From Aplidium turbinatum (taxonomy: Eukaryota; Chordata; Ascidiacea; Aplousobranchia; Polyclinidae): DNA of 64,000 nt. Shown here piece by piece: positions 52,432 through 62,960 of this stretch; within the stretch, counting starts at the first letter, position 1; every line of letters begins with the position of its first letter. The position numbers and the translations under genes were made by a program. The stretch is from NCBI GenBank assembly GCA_918807975.1, contig OU964931.1, positions 13,030,251-13,094,250 on the forward strand, read 5' to 3'. The notes under the pieces were generated by a model. It ran no database searches. It saw only the letters and a list, made by a program, of their open reading frames with translations, and had not been told where the DNA came from.

Positions 52432-53419
52432 AATAGTGTTATGTTCAAAATCATCAAACTGAGATAAACGCAAAAAAACATTTACTTTTTTGAATATTTT
52501 TGATATCTCAAATGGATCAAACACCAGTGCCACATACTTACAACCATACCATGCTCTCCTTGGTTTGCACACAACTAGATGTTTTTCAAAATTGTGTGCC
52601 GACCCCCATTTTTTTACACCCCTTTTTTGGACATAGCCCAGTGAGGTTCCCAAAGTAACAACCAGTTGTAAAAAACAAACTGAACATAGCCTGTTACACT
52701 GCCAGAATTGGATTTGATGTGGTGCTTTTGAAAGAGCATGGCATTGTTTGCAATCATGTAGTCATCTGTAAATGGAGTTTTGTAGCCTATTTCAACAATT
52801 TGTGATGGGGGTGAAGAGCTGGTGCCTTCTAACAGAAATATATTGTATGGTAGCATATCACTTTGTAAGTGTAATCCTCGGCAGATTGCAATAATTTTGC
52901 TTTGTTTTGCATTGGATAAATGATATAGTGATATTACTTTTACAGTGTTCAAATTACACTGGCCAACAAATTTTTTTTTTGAGTGCCGAAAATATTTTAA
53001 CGGTTTCTGGGCAATTTTTGCCACTGAATCCAAAATTAACATCAGTTTCTTTGAATTGACTCCAGTTTTTGAGATATCAAGATTTTCAAATTTTGGCTAG
53101 AAAATATGTGCTAAGTTGGGCACCTCATAATCATATTGTCTGCAAAGCGTGTGTAGAAAGCCAGAGAAAGTGGACTAAAGGTAGGCTACACTTAAAAATC
53201 TTAATTTTAGTGTACCAATGGTTTGGAAAGAACCAAAAAGCCATTTCAATGACTGCTACGGTACTTCCTTTTGGTAGACATAGGCTACGTACAGGGGTTT
53301 AATCGTCACAAGAAAAGCACTTGGAATTACCCAGATTTAGAATCTTCTCAATGACCTGTGCCTCACTGCGAGAAAGTGCCTGTGCCTGCATTTAGTGATT
53401 TACCTGACATAGCCATTAG
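52432..53419. other. Non-coding stretch; long minus frames without domains
   Basis: The frames at 52381-52653 and 52614-53042 on the minus strand have no recognisable domain and partly overlap the palindrome. Nothing else is seen. Confidence 0.4.
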
Positions 53420-53940
53420 CCATGGAGAATGATGAGTTTCATGAAGAGGTAGAAAGTTCTGCAAGTATCAGTGGTGGAAGTGTGTTTGAAAGTAGTTCAG
53501 CTATTCCAGAGACATTCAAACAGAGAGGAGCTGAGTAATCTCATCAGGGATCTTAACCTATCCAAAGAAACAGCAGAAATGTCGGCATGTCAACTCAAAG
53601 ACAAAAACTGTCCTGGAATCGGAGCTTCCATAACATTTTACCGTGCTAGAGAAAAAGAATTGCTTCCATATTTTTGCCAACAAGATGAATTTGTTTACTG
53701 CAAAAACATCAAAGGGCTTCTGCTGAAAATGGAAGTATACCACAATATAGAGCTCAAGAATGGCGCTTGTTCATAGAAACTTCGAAAAAAAAGTGTCGAC
53801 TGCTTTGCTGTACTAGCTTCTTATCAAGGAGAAATGCAGCTATCAATACCTAAATTGCCATCTGGGACAGGTGAAGTTTTTGGTGTCAATACCATTTCAC
53901 AATTGACAAAGAAGAAACTGTTTGATAAGCTATATTAAAT
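53420..53940 (+). pseudogene. Decayed transposon gene (SNLIRDLNLSKETAEM family)
   Basis: The frame at 53520-53776 reads REELSNLIRDLNLSKETAEM, SACQLKDKNCPG, ITFYRAREKELLPYFCQQDE and FVYCKNIKGLLLKM, and shortly after, in another frame, WRLFIETSKK. This block order is familiar to me from a multicopy, uncharacterised animal protein group associated with DNA transposons or retroelement-like repeats. An upstream piece starting ATG 53421 (MENDEFHEEVESSASISGGS) is probably its N-terminus. The gene is truncated and frame-shifted. Function unknown. Confidence 0.6.
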
Positions 53941-54836
53941 GTCGCTTTGTATCAGCTAAGGTCTTAATGTAGCAATAGGTTTTCTGTCACTCTATCACAA
54001 GTGTGACTTGAACACAAAGCGAACCATGAGTGCAGGAATATCAGTATAGTGACTGTCAACCAGACTGGTCATTAACCACCTGACCAGAAAAGGATGGATT
54101 AACAATAACACGAATGCACGATGATACACCAGTTATCATACCATATCAATTCAGGCACTGGCGCCGACTTACGGGGTTACGGGTGGCCACGCCACCCCGT
54201 AACCGCTGTGGTGGGGTGGCAGTCACCCCGTTTAGGTTACATTACTTACTATAAATAAATGTAGTTTAAATCTTTTTTTGATCATTGGTTTTCGCTTCAA
54301 GTCAACGTAAAGCAAGAGGTGAACCAATACAGTATTGTGAAGAAAATGATTGTTTTTGTCACATGCATGATACTTGCGTAACATCAAGCAAGCTACGTGA
54401 AGATTACGCAACACATGGCTACAAGTTTTTTCCTTGTTGTTGCGATCGTTTTATTTGTTACTTGTCATAAGTCATTGTTACATTTGTTAGGTTTACATTG
54501 GGATTTATTAATCAATAAAATATGATCTTTCCATTGCCTCCCTCAAAAATATTTTTTGAAAATTTTTAAACTGCTCATAATATCGCTATAAATTATGCCA
54601 GCTATAAAATACTTGGAAATAAAATTATCTCGATGATTGATAGCTCCACCCCCTAAATGAATATCTATTTTCAAATTTCATTAAAAAAGTGCAATTTTCG
54701 AAACTTTTTGAGTTTTATTAAAAAGTGCACTTAGTAAAGTAGTAGTTTTAACGTTCTGCGAATTTACACGTTTATATGATTCTATTCGAAGAAAGCTACA
54801 CCCCCTGCCAATTCCCAATAATAAAAGCAACCTTTT

Positions 54837-55744
54837 CAGGGTTGTTGGTATTTTACCCGACCCAAAAAAACCCGGGTGGTTTTTTTTAATAAAACCCACT
54901 TAAAAAAACCCAAAAAAACCCAGAGCATCATTTTTGTCCAGTTTTTATTCGAAAATTAAAAATATGAACAAAAACACTACAAGGCACTTAAAACAAACTT
55001 TAAATTAGGACTTAAGGATGAGATTGTGAAGTAAATTTCCAAGAATAAACTGAAAACGCAGTGGATATTGTACAGTGCACAAAAATCAAGTAATGTCACT
55101 TTGTGTATACTACACTAAAACTCATTTATGCAAGAAGGCATTATAGTTAAACTGGTGAAAGTACTATTCTACTGTAGTCTGTATATATGATGTGAAATGC
55201 AATTTAGGAGGCTATTTACCAATTACAGATTCTGGATTCTAACGCATGGCTGTTTCAGAGCATTTGCCTAAATGGCCATTGGCCACGCAATCGCTCAATG
55301 GCTCATCCATTACTATATATAATATATATATAAAATTTATATTATAAATGATAAAAAATATTTAAACATGATGGCATAAATGCTCCTTGCCTTCAAATCT
55401 AAAGCAAATGATGCAATAATGTGATTTCTACCACAGTAGCATCAACTTGGTATAGAAATCAGTGGATGATGCAACATCCAACTTGATCTTGAAATTAATG
55501 GAGGATGCAACATTCAAGCAACAACAGCCCTAGCGCATTATTTTATTGAGTTATGCAAGCATGTACTGTGAGTGAAAGGCACTTCATTCGTAAAAAGTAG
55601 TTTTGAGGTGAAATAAGCATGAATCTACCTTTTTTTTGCATCTTTTTTAAAAAAACCCAATCAAACCCAAAAAAACCCGGGTTTTTTAAAAAAACCCGGG
55701 CGGGTTGGGCTTTTTTAAAAAAACCCGGGTTTTTCTCAACCCTG
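54837..55744. mobile_element. Nested non-autonomous hAT, cagggttg/caaccctg termini
   Basis: 908 bp with exact 8-bp duplication aacctttt at 54829-54836 and 55745-55752. Both subterminal zones are repeats of aaaaaaacccgggt and its complement. No transposase. Confidence 0.93.
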
Positions 55745-55897
55745 AACCTTTTTCAATTGCTCAAGATTTTGCATTTTGAATTATTTTCCGATTTTAATTG
55801 GAGTGTACTGTCATCTACTTCATGCTTTAATTTCTACTTTGTTATCTACTTCATGCAGTAATATTACGTGTCAATGCGTGACAAACTGTGAAACGGG

Positions 55898-56042
55898 AAT
55901 TTATTGGTCTGACATAGGAGTTGCTTGTTACATCATAGAAAAAATTACAAAAAGTCGTCCTGTAAAAGTCTGAGGAGGGAATTTATTGGTCTGACATAGG
56001 AGTTGCTTGTTACATCATAGAAAAAATTACAAAAAGTCGTCC
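55898..56042. repeat. 81-bp-spaced perfect direct duplication
   Basis: A block of about 65 bp starting ggaatttattggtctgacat recurs without visible change 81 bp later (55898 and 55979). This is a recent tandem duplication. Confidence 0.9.
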
Positions 56043-56770
56043 AGTAAACGTTTTCGCCGACATTCCAGTTTTATTCAGCTTAAAGATACCACCGAAAAAG
56101 CGTTCAAAATTGCAGCCCTCCATTGAGTCATTTTTTGTTGCGTCTAGTCAGGATTTCTGCCAGCATGAAAGTGAGCCACTGCCAAAAGGCGTTAGCACGA
56201 GCAGGATAATCGCTGTTGAAGGGAGAAGCTATCAAAAACCAAGGGGAGCGAATTCCCGTGGCTAGAATACGATAGATGCAAAGGTAGAGCATTCTGTCCG
56301 ATTTGCAACTGCTTGATCTATTTGCAAGCAATGAAACAATTTCATTAATGCTTCCAAACGTGGTCTGCATTGTGAAAAGATACTTATTGCTGTCTTCCAC
56401 CACCTGCAAGGCGGAGCGATCGTTTAGTGCACTCAGGCGCATAAAAACCTACCTGCGATCTACCATGACAACTTGACCAGTTGATTAACAGTTGGATTGA
56501 CAGAGCTGCTGTTCGCAAAAATACTTTTGCTAAATGTTAAGTGTCAGAGCTGCAACGTAACAATAAAATTCAAGACATACCTCCTGTGCTTGTTTTAAAG
56601 TTGCTTTGTAAATTATCGAGCTACAAATCAGGTGTGAAAAGACAATTGCATCTACGAAACACGCTTAGTAAAAATCAAACAAAAACATGCAGTTTGAAAG
56701 TTTTTAGGTTGCCATATTGTGCTATCCGCCACCCCGTGCAAAAATAAAAGTCAGCGCCTATAAATTCAGG

Positions 56771-57411
56771 TGCACTGCACAAGTTATTTTCACACAAATG
56801 TTGTTTGACAATTCAAATACAGTAGGTTACAATTCTATAGAAAGGACTAAATCTTTTGCATTTTTGTTGAATTTGCATCATGACCTGAATAGAAAATTGG
56901 ACATGGATCCTTGGCACGATTCCATAATAAGGGGTTATGTCCATAATTTATGGTAGCATTAGACATAGACCTATTTATACTATCAAGCTAGAAAAGGGCT
57001 ATGTCCACAGAATTGCAAATAGCCCAGTTTTGCTTTCAAAGTATGTGAGATATTTGGAGTATGTCCATAGCTTTCCCTTGAATTTGATTACATGCAAGGC
57101 TGAAACCTGGAGTGCTGGAAAGAGCTATGTCCAAAAACCGAGAAACTGCAATAAAACAAAAAACCTAAAAGTGGACATAAACCGGTTTGGTTTTACCTCA
57201 AAGATATAAGCATGAAAACCCAAACTGTCAAAAAAGAGCACATTTGAGCATTTTTTAGTGTCCTTGGAGGACAATTCCTTTTTCTTGAAAAAAGAGGACA
57301 AATCCTCTTAAAAGAGGACATATATGGTAGCCCTAACAACATAGTCACATGAGTCCGATATTGTAAAACTTTTCAGCTCAATGACTAGTAATAATAATGC
57401 CTAAAAACGGG
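56771..57411. other. Non-coding stretch with a repeated tatgtcca segment
   Basis: gctatgtcca or gtatgtccat occurs at about 56935, 56998, 57058 and 57124, spaced 60-66 bp apart. It looks like a very decayed minisatellite. No gene recognised. Confidence 0.4.
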
Positions 57412-58085
57412 TGCAACCTAGTTCGTACCCTGAACAGTTCGTACCCTCAGTTCGTACCCTGAAAAGATCAAGAGAAAAAATTAAAAAAAGCCGAAGTCGC
57501 TGATCGCAGTTTAATAGCACAAAGCCGAAGTCGTTGATCGAAGTTTCCGCAAACAACTCGAGGGTTAGGGTTAGCGGAAACTGCGGAAAAATATTTGCGG
57601 AAACTGCGATCAACGAGGGTTAGAGAGCATAGATTACTCGATGGTTAGAGTTAGGGTAATCGGAAACTGCGGTTAGCGGAAAATGCGGAAAAATGTTTGC
57701 AGAAACTGCGATCAGCGAGGGTTAGAGGATGGATTATTCTAAGGTTAGGGTAAGGGTTAGCGGAAACTGCGGTTAGCGGAAACTACGGAAAAATGTTTGC
57801 ATAGAGCAGAGATTAGTCTATGGTTAGAGTTAGGGTTAGCAGAAAGTGCAGAAAAATGTTGCAGAAACTGCAATCAGCGAGGGTTAGCGTTAGGGTTAGC
57901 GGAAACTGCGATCAGCGACTTTGTCTTTGTGCTATCTTTCTCTCGATCTTTTCAGGGGGAAAATTGTAAAATGTTTGCGGAAACTGCGATCAGCGACTTC
58001 CGCTTTTTTTAATTTTTTCTCTCAATCTTTTTAGGGTACGAACTGAGGGTACAAACTGTTCAGGGTACGAACTAGGTTGCATCCC
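57412..58085. mobile_element. Foldback element, gcaacctagttcg family, copy 3, with GGTTAG-rich tandem interior
   Basis: Arms of about 70 bp mirror each other (gcaacctagttcgtaccctg, aacagttcgtaccctcagtt). The interior is about three tandem units of roughly 100 bp made of gagggttag, gcggaaactgcg, gaaaaatgtttgc and gatcagcga. Copies 1 and 2 (2125, 3977) share the arms and part of the centre. Confidence 0.85.
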
Positions 58086-59936
58086 CTCAAAACACTTCAA
58101 AACCTGGTCACTTTTTGAATATTCTCTTGTGCATCATCAAGTTTAAATTACCTTCGCTGCAAGTTTTAATTGTAATTGTAGGCCTAAACTGTATCATCCT
58201 ATTTTCACAATGCAGCCGAAATAAAAGGTTTTCTTTTTACTTCTCTCTTCTAGGTTTGGCACCGTACTGTGCAAATTTAAGATACGGTAGTGATTTCTAA
58301 CCACTGTTTTACTTTTTATTGATGCATAGTTTAACCTGTTAAGTGCGTATGATGACAATTGTCATCCGAGACATTCGCTCTTGCTGTGCGTAAGATGACA
58401 ATTGTCGTTTTCGTGATTGCAGCCATTCATGGCACTTTTAATTTCGCTTTCCTGTAGTCGCTTTGTCTGGAAGGCGCAATTATGACGTGTGAAGAAACAT
58501 AGATGCATTGTTTACTCTACAATAACGATTGCAGCCTGACAGAAATCATTAATCCCTAAATCACTCTATTACAATATTAGGTAGCTTCTGCACTCACCTA
58601 CAATATAACCACAATTGCAAGAATAAAAAGATTTCATCCTAAATATTTTTTTTTTTGAAATGGCTTCCTTCCGGTGTATAAAATTCAAACCACATCATGC
58701 GCGTTCAGACAGTGTGAAGTCATTTTGATGTAGCCTAATGTTGCAAGCAGTTTCAGAGATATTTTGTTGTGTTCGAAAACATATTTTGTCACATATAGTC
58801 TACAAAACAATAGGATTTTGTGTTGCTGCTAATGTTAGAACAAGCGTCAGAAAATGATGCAGTTTGAATATTTCCAAATTAAACTTACGTGTACTTTGTT
58901 TAGTGTCCTATAAATGCTTAGAAATTATTCTGTTCTGTTAACTGATTTATTTTTTTCTTCGTAATAAACAACTATATAGTTGAGTAATTTCACAATAGTG
59001 AAAGGTATATAATAATCAATTGAGAGTAATGTGATTACACCAGAAAACAATAGTCCAGCCGGAGACTTCTCCGCAATAGTCGATGAAAAGCAGTGCTTCC
59101 ACTTTTGACAATTGATAAATCCTCTTCAGTTTCCTTTTTATCCTGAAAAATACCGTTTTTCTCAGTCGGAAATCTTTCATAATTTCCTTCATAGGCGAGG
59201 TTATTTTTGACGTTATTTAAGTTACCTACCGTAAAAAAAGTACCAATACAACTTTAAAGTTATTTTAATCTCACCTAAGTTACGTTTTAACCTGAAAGAA
59301 CAGAAAATCAGTAAATTGAAGAAGTGGTACAGTATTCAAATCGCTACAAAAAAACAAACCTTGCAGGCAGTACCTAGCATGGCTGATTTAGTTGACAAAC
59401 CCAATCTGATAAGATAAAGTTGCTGAATAAATTACAAAGGTTAGCTTGATTTTTTTCAGTAGCAATGGTATGTCGAAGCAACGTTGTTTAATTAGAACAG
59501 TAGGCAACACAAAAGCAGTACATATTTTACAATAACATGGTTTACTTCCTTTGTTCACTGTCTAGCCAAAAAACCGCTTGTCAGTTAGTCGGTTCTGGGA
59601 TATTTATCACCTGGAGTCCTGGACATCATTTACCAATTACCACTCTCATCTTTCCCACATGGACTCTTTAACCTATCCCTAACACCGAAAATATACAGGT
59701 GGTAAATGTGCAGTAACGAATTATTATCCATCGATTACCAAATTTATTTTTGTGTTTAGTTCGGTTTTCCTTGATGTGCTAACTTGTTCAACTCAATAAG
59801 GCGAGGCTATCTCTTTTTTCTCCTTGTCAGTAACGTCTTCACAATCATCTGAGACTGATGAAAAACTTTAAGATACTAGGCCTATTCATGATACTGACTC
59901 AGTCTAACTGTGTACACCATACGGTACAATTATACG
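58086..59936. other. Non-coding stretch; one piggyBac-like end candidate
   Basis: At 58332 ttaacctgttaagtgcg is followed by a perfect 16-bp palindrome gatgacaattgtcatc and a second copy gtgcgtaagatgacaattgt 45 bp on. TTAA plus such an end recalls piggyBac termini, but no partner end was found. The rest shows nothing recognisable. Confidence 0.35.
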
Positions 59937-60826
59937 GGTGCCAGATGTTTCGTCCCTGAGATCTTTCGTCCCGACGTTTCGGCCCTACAAGACATCGGCT
60001 AGTTTGGTGGAAAGCGCGAGATTAACAGCGGCAAAACACCGCGACCGAAAAAAGGTTTTATTCGAAGTCGGCAAGGGGCCGAAACATCTCTTGAGCTGGC
60101 AAACACCGCGGGTGAAAAAAAGTTTAATTCTGCGGGCGAAAAAAAGTTTAATTAAGTCGGCAAGAGGCCGAAACATCTCTTAAGTTTTCAATTTAACAAC
60201 CTTTGGGTTACGGCCTTGTGACACACGATCAAGAAAATCAATAACTTGCCTCATATGCCTACAATGCAGCCACTGCAGGATTCAACGTAACAGCATTTGA
60301 TTATGAGGTAGATATAGACATGACCTTTAATTTCAACTGTCAGATAGTGGAAACGAACTAATAGTAGGCCTATCTGAATACAATTGTGATTAAAAAAGCT
60401 ATAGGCTAGCCTAATTATCATGTCATATATTCATTGATTTAGACTAGAAAAAGAAACGCATGTCGTTTTTTTGGTTACCGGTATTCACAAACGTAGCTAC
60501 TGTAGCCTATAGAACATTGTTTGAAAAAGTAGGCTAAAACAGCCACAGTAGGCTACATCATGTCTATTCGTCTTTCCATTGATCCTGAAGTAGGCCAGAA
60601 CAATCAAGCAGCGACGATCGCTCCCTGCGGAGAAGCTGGATAGTGCAATCATTTGTAGGTACCGCGGTAACCTACTGTGTAATTTTTTCAAAACGACTTT
60701 GTATAGAATAAATATGCCAATGGTGTGTTTAGGAAAAAAAGACAATTGTTACGGTATTTCAAAATATTTATTTTACAATTTTTTCCCCATCATCAAAACA
60801 AGAAGTCGAACGCCCAACGTTTTCGA

Positions 60827-61034
60827 GTTCACGTTTTTTTATCAGAGTCTTGTGCGAAAAACGCTGGTTGTGGTCCTTCAATAACTCCGAGTTTTTTTGC
60901 ATAGGCTACAGTTTTAAAGTTATAATGTTAAATACCTTTTCAAGTAGGCTACCGTAGCCTATATTACCGATTTATTATTTTTCCATATTTTTCATGATCT
61001 TCTGATGATTCCAAATAAGGGTAAAGCAGTTTGT
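60827..61034. repeat. Direct repeat 1 of about 200 bp flanking the transposase fragment
   Basis: gttcacg then agtcttgtgcgaaaaacgct, ggttgtggtccttcaataac, accttttcaagtaggctacc and gtaaagcagtttgt recur in the same order and orientation at 62461-62658, about 90% alike. Confidence 0.88.
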
Positions 61035-61096
61035 CTACTGTTCAATAGATAAGATGGGCTATTCAACCACCGGGCTAACTAGTTTTGCACAGGCGT

Positions 61097-61849
61097 TTAA
61101 CAGTTTGTTCGCACTTCTTTCGCCATTTTCATGCTGACGCCAATAACAACATAGCCTACCTTCTTATGGAGTGCAACATATTTCTTTCTTTGGCGACGCT
61201 TCAAGCATCCCATATCAAGGAGCTGAACATTTATTGGAATGTCGCCAGCTTCTTCACGAAGTAGAGTTACAAATAAATAAAATGGGGTGTTTGGACGGGC
61301 CTTCTTGTTTGTTTTGTGATGCCATCCTACAACATCGTTGTTTGTACGAAAGGGGAGGCCGTAAACGCTCCAATATTCTTTTTTCCACACACAATTTTCC
61401 ATCCAAGTTGATTGCACATGGTTTGTCAGTTCAGACAGAGAAGCAGAGGCATTTGTTTCTTGCTCCAGAGCTTCGAACATTCGTCCAATATGAAGGGAAG
61501 GAAGATAGCATAACGCCATTGGCTTTTTGATAAAATTTCTTACCGGTATGTCGACATTATTGCGATGGGATGCCGATAATCCCAAAGATTGCACGTGTCT
61601 GTAAATGGCTTGGGTAAAATGAAACGAACAACCTCTAATTTCAACAGCAGGGAAAACGTTTGTGATCGCCTTCCACACAGCCGCTTCGAAATCCAAGATC
61701 ACGCGTGTAACTGCAGGCGGTGTGACGAAGCCGGTCGTAAGAGCAGAGGTAAGAGCTTCAAATACAGCGCCGTATAGCCTTCTGTCTTCTTTCCAGTCAT
61801 AAAGAAGTAAACAAGTGGAATTTGGACAAACTCTCAATTCTTTTATCAT
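61097..61849 (-). CDS. MULE transposase, partial (about 250 residues)
   Basis: An open minus-strand frame with hallmarks of the MULE transposase: a catalytic Asp in [19 protein letters not shown]; the following [19 protein letters not shown] (the CxxH element with the HFxQ motif); [20 protein letters not shown]; and [20 protein letters not shown] near the C-terminal end of the core. The N-terminal FLYWCH-type zinc finger and the start of the catalytic domain are not in this frame, and the tail after residue 200 is unfamiliar. It sits between 200-bp direct repeats inside the long-TIR element, so it is probably a decayed copy. It could be a relative of the enzyme that moved the 9-bp-TSD elements, which is inference only. 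Confidence 0.85.
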   Translation of the reverse strand: MIKELRVCPNSTCLLLYDWKEDRRLYGAVFEALTSALTTGFVTPPAVTRVILDFEAAVWKAITNVFPAVEIRGCSFHFTQAIYRHVQSLGLSASHRNNVDIPVRNFIKKPMALCYLPSLHIGRMFEALEQETNASASLSELTNHVQSTWMENCVWKKEYWSVYGLPFRTNNDVVGWHHKTNKKARPNTPFYLFVTLLREEAGDIPINVQLLDMGCLKRRQRKKYVALHKKVGYVVIGVSMKMAKEVRTNC

Positions 61850-61990
61850 AGCATTAATGTCCTCAGACGCTTTCTATAAAACGACATATTTTAAGCACTA
61901 CAATGATATGTTGCACATGTCATCCAAGTGACTCCTTGTCTTTTTGGTGTTTTGGATTTATTATGGACAACCTTGTCTGATACAAATAAA

Positions 61991-62365
61991 TAATGAATGA
62001 AAACGTCCCATTTTCAATTATGTTATTTTAAAGTAGCCTATTTGAGATTAAATTTATTGCGGTGACGACATTTACTCATCAAATCAGAACGATTGTTCCG
62101 AAGGTAGTTACAATCGGCCTTCAGAATAGCAAGCTCCTCAGCAAAACAAAGACCACAATTGTTACGACCACCCCCACTATTAGGACGAGAATAACTGTGG
62201 ACCATGATATGATATTGATAGGACCATGATATTTTATGATCCACACCCTTGTCTTTGAACAATCGTTCTGAATTGATGAGTAAATGTCGTCACCGCAATA
62301 AATTTAAACTCAAATACCGGTATTTAAAATAACATAATTGAAATGGGACGTTTTCATTCACTCTT
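61991..62365. repeat. Inverted-repeat unit with cgtcccattttcaattatg arms and a CRHRNKF peptide
   Basis: Arms of about 105 bp (61996-62098, 62256-62362) mirror each other: aacgtcccattttcaattat and attgcggtgacgacatttac. The minus frame across it (62038-62262) contains CGLCFAEELAILKADCNYLR and NNRSDLMSKCRHRNKF, reminiscent of a C-rich tail seen in some retroelement proteins. This match is weak. Confidence 0.7.
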
Positions 62366-62458
62366 TTTGAACATAAATTTATTTTCATTTCTACAGGTTA
62401 CGTCAGCGTGCATCACACTTTGCTTTTGTATGACATCATAAACGTTGTTATTTAACAT

Positions 62459-62658
62459 CAGTTCACGTTTTTTATCGGAGTCTTGTGCGAAAAACGCTGG
62501 TTGTGGTCCTTCAATAACTCTGAGTTTTTTTTGCAGGCAGATTTAAGGTTGTAATGTTTAATACCTTTTCAAGTAGGCTACCGTATATTACCGATTTATT
62601 ATTTTTGCATATTTTTCATGACCTTCAGTGATCCCACATAAAGGTGAAACAGTTTGTA
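62459..62658. repeat. Direct repeat 2 of about 200 bp
   Basis: Partner of 60827-61034, same orientation. Confidence 0.88.
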
Positions 62659-62819
62659 GAGGTTTTTAGAGAATCTCTTCAAACAGATTGATCATGTTAG
62701 ATCAGTGGTGATCTGATCTCCCATACGAACTGCCTCCATTTTGATCTGTCTTTTGTTTTTATTAGTACTTCCGCCATGTTTTTTTCCCGTAATGTGCTTG
62801 ATATTGTCAAAATATTTTA

Positions 62820-62960
62820 TTTTTTGTCGCCTTTTTGTTCGTTTGCCTTGTAGGCTAGCATCCCAGTCAACATTGCATTTTCTACCGCGTTGTTTCTTGC
62901 AATATATCCGAAGTATCTCAATTTTCTGAGCCTGATGTTTTTAATCAGACTCCATTTATC
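62820..62960 (-). pseudogene. LINE ORF2 C-terminal fragment
   Basis: On the minus strand SLIKNIRLRKLRYFGYIARN then NAVENAMLTGMLAYKANEQK matches the RKLRYFGHIxRN type C-terminal signature of LINE ORF2. It is a short, diverged remnant inside the long-TIR element. Confidence 0.75.

Larger units (their letters stand above)
54156..56762. mobile_element. hAT element, cactggcgccgactt termini, 8-bp target duplication
   Basis: 2607 bp. The left end cactggcgccgacttacggg is mirrored by aaaagtcagcgcctata. The duplication aattcagg is at 54148-54155 and 56763-56770. Related by termini to 42932-43991. It contains a nested hAT (54837-55744) and an 81-bp duplication (55898-56042). Frames at 54285-54470 (+) and 56128-56442 (-; VVEDSNKYLFTMQTTFGSIN) could be remnants of internal exons, but I recognise no domain. 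Confidence 0.85.

Noticed and set aside
52381-53042. Two overlapping minus-strand frames as a gene
   Set aside because: They overlap the giant palindrome and have no recognisable domain or consistent splice sites.
58332-58400. piggyBac element
   Set aside because: Only one TTAA end-like sequence; no partner end and no transposase.
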